A stretch of 64,000 bases of DNA from VRUE01 sp963714155 (GTDB lineage: Bacteria; Actinomycetota; Thermoleophilia; Solirubrobacterales; 70-9), in NCBI GenBank assembly GCA_963714155.1, contig OY970236.1, forward strand, positions 806,001-870,000, given 5' to 3'. Both the position numbers and the translations under genes were made by a program. This document shows positions 61,123-64,000 of the stretch, in pieces. How positions within the stretch are numbered: position 1 is the stretch's first letter; each line of letters begins with the position of its first letter. The notes beneath the pieces are model-generated. The model had not been told where the DNA came from. It saw only the letters and a program-made list of their open reading frames with translations, and did no database searches.

Positions 61123-61212
61123 CGGAGAGGGTGGGATTCGAACCCACGAGGCGGGTTAACCCCGCCCACGCGATTTCCAATCGCGCTCCTTAAGCCACTC
61201 GGACACCTCTCC
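61123..61212 (-). tRNA. tRNA-Ser(GGA)
   Basis: On the minus strand GGAGAGG (61212-61206) pairs with CCTCTCC (61130-61124), with discriminator G at 61123. The anticodon loop TTGGAAA carries GGA. A long variable arm and GGGTTCGAATCCC are present. Confidence 0.95.
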
Positions 61213-61252
61213 GTGAGTGAAGCAAGGGTATTGCTTTGCCGCTCCCCGGTGA

Positions 61253-63187
61253 CTAGGCGACAGCGGTCTGCGGAACCGCTTGCGGCGCCGGCAGTGGCAG
61301 CACGATCGCCTCGCCCGCACCGGCCGGCATTGCCGGGCGGTGGCCGCGCAGCCGCTCGTGATTGCAGACCACGTAACACCACTCCATCAGCCGCATCCGC
61401 GAGGCGGAATCGATTTCGGTGATCGTCGCGCCGACCAGGTGGCGCCCCTCGACCTCGCGGCAGGAGCGCACCTCGACCTGAGCGGCCACCTCGTGCGCGT
61501 TGCCGGCAGCGTCCTCGAGCTGGAGCAGGATCGCCGGTTTGTCGCCGACCGCGAGCGGGGCGTCGAGGACAAGGCCGACGCCGGCGGCGCTGGCGTCGAT
61601 CAGCCGGCCGCTGACGTGGCCGTCGTCGGAGTAGCACTCGGCCGGCGCATCGCCCTCGAAGCGGTAGACGAGCCGCCGTTGCTGGCGGCGGCCGACGGCG
61701 AAGAGGGTGCGCAGGATGCGGCGCATCTCGATCAGGCCGAGCAGCGGCACGATCACGGCGGCGATGCCGGGCAGGTCCGGCAGCGGCCCGACCCCGGCGA
61801 GGTCGAGCAGGCGCAGCACGGTCCCGGCACCGACCACGACCGCGCAGGCCAGCACCAGGTGTAGCTTGCGCACGGACTCGATTCCGCCGCCGCCGGTGCC
61901 CTGCTTCGGCGTCACCTTGAAGGCGGTGTGGCCCGGGCGGAAGATGCAGCGCAGGGCGCGGGTGTAGATCTCCATCGTCAGCAGCTCGTAGTGGGCGGTC
62001 TCGCCGATCTTCATGTAGCCGCGGGCAAGGGCGGAGCCGGCGCCGAGGTTGAGCGTCACGTAGGGCAGCCAGAGGGTGGCCAGGGCGACGACGCTGATCT
62101 TCATCGGCAGCTCGCCGGTCCACATCACCAGGCCCAGCGTCGCCATCAGCAGCAGTCGCATCGGCGGCGCCAGGTAGGCGAAGAGGCTGGCGAGGTAGGA
62201 GAGGCGCTGTAGCGGCTGAAGCTCTTTGGCGCGAAGGGGGGACTCGGGCAGAGTGAAGACGGCGAGGTTGCCGCGCGCCCAGCGGTCGCGCTGCAGCAGG
62301 TAGCCGTCGAGGTCGTGCGGGGCGAGGCCCTGGACCAGGACCTCGTCGTGGTAGCGGCTCTTCCAACCGCCCCGCTGCATTCGGATCGTGGTGTGGAAGT
62401 CCTCGGCGATCGTCTCGGTTGCGACGCCGCCGATCTCGAGCAGCGCCTGGCGGCGGATCAGCGCCGCCGAGCCGCACCAGTAGGCAGCGCCGTGGCGGTC
62501 CTTGCCGGGGCAGACGACGCGGTAGAAGAGCGACTGCTCGTGGCGACCGACGACGTAGTGCTGGACCGAGTCGTGGTTGAAGAAGTCGTGCGGGCTCTGC
62601 ACCAAGGCCATGCGCTCGTCGTCGAAGTAGCCGACCATCGCGTCGAGCGCGTCCGGCATCGGCACGTGGTCGGCGTCGAGCATCAGCACCAGCTCGCCCT
62701 CCGTGCGCGAGAGCGCCGCGTTGATGTTGCCCGCCTTGGCGTGCGAGTTGTCGGGCCGGGTCAGGTAGCGGGCCCCGGCGATCTTCGCCAGCTCCTCCAT
62801 CTGCGGCCGCCGCCCGTCGTCGAGCAGGTAGGTCGTGTGCGGGTAGGTGAGGGCGCGGCAGCCGGCCAAGGTCGCGGCAACCACCTCGTGCGGCTCGTCA
62901 TAGGTGCAGACGTAGACATCGACCGTGCGCCCCGGCGTCGTCGCCGGGCGCACCGCGGGCGGCCGCGACCAGGAGAACCAGGCGAGGGTGCCCAGCGCCC
63001 AGAGCCCGTAGATCTCGGTAACCAGCAGCATCCCGTAGGCAACCGGGCTGGCCCCTTCGCTACTCCAGCCGATCCGCCAGGCCAGGTAGCCGACCCCCCA
63101 GAGCAGGGCGACGATCGCCAGTGACCGCAGCAGCAGTGGATGGCGGTCGAAGAACCGCCCAAGTCGGGTCTGCGCGCTGCTTTCCAC
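61253..63187 (-). CDS. Membrane glycosyltransferase family 2 (cellulose synthase-like) with PilZ domain
   Basis: About 644 residues. Two N-terminal membrane helices precede a GT2 domain with LLDDG (123-125), LDADH (171-174), the ED of TIAEDF and QRDRWARG (299-303, Q-x-x-R-W), the set for processive beta-glycan synthases. More helices follow. A C-terminal PilZ domain (about 520-620) shows RRLVYRFEG and IDASAAGVGLVL, the c-di-GMP-binding RxxxR and D-x-S-x-x-G motifs. Synthesis and export of an extracellular polysaccharide under c-di-GMP control is inferred. GTG 63187 is used; TTG 63205 is an alternative. Confidence 0.88.
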   Translation of the reverse strand: MESSAQTRLGRFFDRHPLLLRSLAIVALLWGVGYLAWRIGWSSEGASPVAYGMLLVTEIYGLWALGTLAWFSWSRPPAVRPATTPGRTVDVYVCTYDEPHEVVAATLAGCRALTYPHTTYLLDDGRRPQMEELAKIAGARYLTRPDNSHAKAGNINAALSRTEGELVLMLDADHVPMPDALDAMVGYFDDERMALVQSPHDFFNHDSVQHYVVGRHEQSLFYRVVCPGKDRHGAAYWCGSAALIRRQALLEIGGVATETIAEDFHTTIRMQRGGWKSRYHDEVLVQGLAPHDLDGYLLQRDRWARGNLAVFTLPESPLRAKELQPLQRLSYLASLFAYLAPPMRLLLMATLGLVMWTGELPMKISVVALATLWLPYVTLNLGAGSALARGYMKIGETAHYELLTMEIYTRALRCIFRPGHTAFKVTPKQGTGGGGIESVRKLHLVLACAVVVGAGTVLRLLDLAGVGPLPDLPGIAAVIVPLLGLIEMRRILRTLFAVGRRQQRRLVYRFEGDAPAECYSDDGHVSGRLIDASAAGVGLVLDAPLAVGDKPAILLQLEDAAGNAHEVAAQVEVRSCREVEGRHLVGATITEIDSASRMRLMEWCYVVCNHERLRGHRPAMPAGAGEAIVLPLPAPQAVPQTAVA

Positions 63188-63288
63188 GCGGCTGCATCGG
63201 CCCAAACTCGCCGGTTCTTGAGTTCAGAACGCCCGCCCAACGCCCCTCTAACGCGCGCGACCGTAAAATCAGCCCTTGACTGAGTCCC

Positions 63289-63375
63289 GGAGGGGTGCCG
63301 GAGTGGTTGAACGGGGCAGTCTCGAAAACTGTTGGCGTCGCAAGGCGCTCGTGGGTTCGAATCCCACCCCCTCCG
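63289..63375 (+). tRNA. tRNA-Ser(CGA)
   Basis: GGAGGGG (63289-63295) pairs with CCCCTCC (63368-63374), with discriminator G at 63375. The anticodon loop CTCGAAA carries CGA. Long variable arm and GTGGGTTCGAATCCCAC are present. Confidence 0.95.
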
Positions 63376-63489
63376 CTTTCCCTGCCGTCCGTCGCTTAAC
63401 GATGGCCTAAGCTGCCGAGTCCCTGGGCACCGGCGTGTGTTTGGGAAGATGAGAAGCCTGGGAAATCGGGAACGAGAGGAAGGTATCTG

Positions 63490-63978
63490 GTGGGGAAGAA
63501 GATCTTTGCCGTATTGAGCACCGCCGTGATGACCGTTGCGATGCTGGCTACGCCCTTCGCGCAGGCGGCCGAAGTGACGCGCGAAAGCTACAAAGAAGCG
63601 GTCGAGCCGATCTGCAAGACGAACACGGAAGCCAATGAAAAGATCCTCAAGGGCGTCCGCCAGAAGGTGCAAAAAGGCGAACTGAAAGCCGCCGGAACTC
63701 AGTTCGAAAAGGCCGGCAAAGCCCTGCACAAGGCGATCATCCAGATCAAGGCCATCCCGCAGCCCACCGCCGACACAGCCAAGCTGGCCAAGTGGCTCAA
63801 ATACGTCGGCGAAGAGGAAAAGCTCTTCCTCAAAGGCGCCAAGCAGCTCAAGGAAGGCAACAAGCGGGGCGCTCAGGAAACCGTGCTTCGCTTGAACTCG
63901 AACGCCAACAAGGCCAATAACCAGGTCATTTCCTTCGAATTCAAATACTGCCGCTTCGAACCCTCGAAGTTCACCTGA
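63490..63978 (+). CDS. Small secreted lysine-rich protein of unknown function
   Basis: 162 residues from GTG 63490, preceded by AGGAAGG. A signal peptide (KKIFAVLSTAVMTVAMLATPFAQA) ends at AEV. The mature part is helical and lysine/glutamate-rich, with one cysteine near the start (EPICKTN) and one near the end (FKYCRFE) that could pair. No family is recognised. It looks like a four-helix-type extracytoplasmic protein. Confidence 0.75.
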   Translation: MGKKIFAVLSTAVMTVAMLATPFAQAAEVTRESYKEAVEPICKTNTEANEKILKGVRQKVQKGELKAAGTQFEKAGKALHKAIIQIKAIPQPTADTAKLAKWLKYVGEEEKLFLKGAKQLKEGNKRGAQETVLRLNSNANKANNQVISFEFKYCRFEPSKFT

Positions 63979-64000
63979 TCTTGGCTTAGGTCAGCCTGTG

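Overview
This is high-GC, gene-dense bacterial DNA. The gene set (DUF2510 plus excalibur protein, DtxR-like iron boxes, secreted proteins with unfamiliar domains, frequent GTG/TTG starts, 4-base stop/start overlaps) suggests Actinomycetota, perhaps Thermoleophilia/Solirubrobacterales. That placement is an inference; there is no rRNA to confirm it. No gene-free stretch exceeds 300 bases. The two longest (142-424 and 9997-10267) hold palindromes, a possible small ORF and a nested inverted-repeat region.

Layout. 1-9.9 kb: edge of an HTH regulator, Mrp Fe-S carrier, secreted protein, cyclophilin, K+ channel, O-methyltransferase, tRNA-Ser(UGA), MFS exporter, aldonolactone-oxidase-like flavoprotein, alanine-racemase-fold PLP enzyme. 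9.9-17 kb: tRNA-Ser(GCU), P450, pyruvate kinase, crotonase, hotdog protein, tRNA-Arg(ACG), DUF2510/excalibur protein, small redox and reductase genes, phosphoesterase, membrane coiled-coil protein. 17-31 kb: Vps62-like membrane protein, two DHA2-type exporters, AKR, LtrA, MBL/SRPBCC/beta-propeller run, GH26-like protein, RecQ. 31-34.6 kb: iron uptake operon efeU-efeB-efeO with DtxR/IdeR-like boxes.

34.6-49.7 kb is a central-carbon island: zwf, gnd, pgl, rpiA, tkt, tal and pgi, covering the oxidative and most of the non-oxidative pentose phosphate pathway. It is interrupted by an XRE/nucleotidyltransferase toxin-antitoxin-like pair, an FAD oxidase, an FHA-HTH protein, a TolB-like protein and a Ser/Thr kinase with a beta-propeller sensor. 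49.7-64 kb: cytochrome bd oxidase (cydAB), HAD phosphatase, CFA synthase, fatty acid desaturase, a large membrane protein, MBL hydrolase, UspA, subtilase, tadA, a GT2-PilZ glycosyltransferase and two more tRNA-Ser genes. All four bacterial serine isoacceptors lie in this window.

The most unusual signal is non-coding. Several families of hairpin repeats occupy the intergenic spaces: family A (2 copies) and B (4 copies) mostly between tandem genes, family C (3 copies) only between convergent genes. In family C a conserved core is enclosed by outer arms that differ at each locus and overlap the stop codon of a flanking gene. Two further nested inverted-repeat regions (10049-10198 and 44772-44883) look like structured RNA or miniature elements. 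Two genes, pgi and an MBL hydrolase, carry apparent single-base frameshifts.
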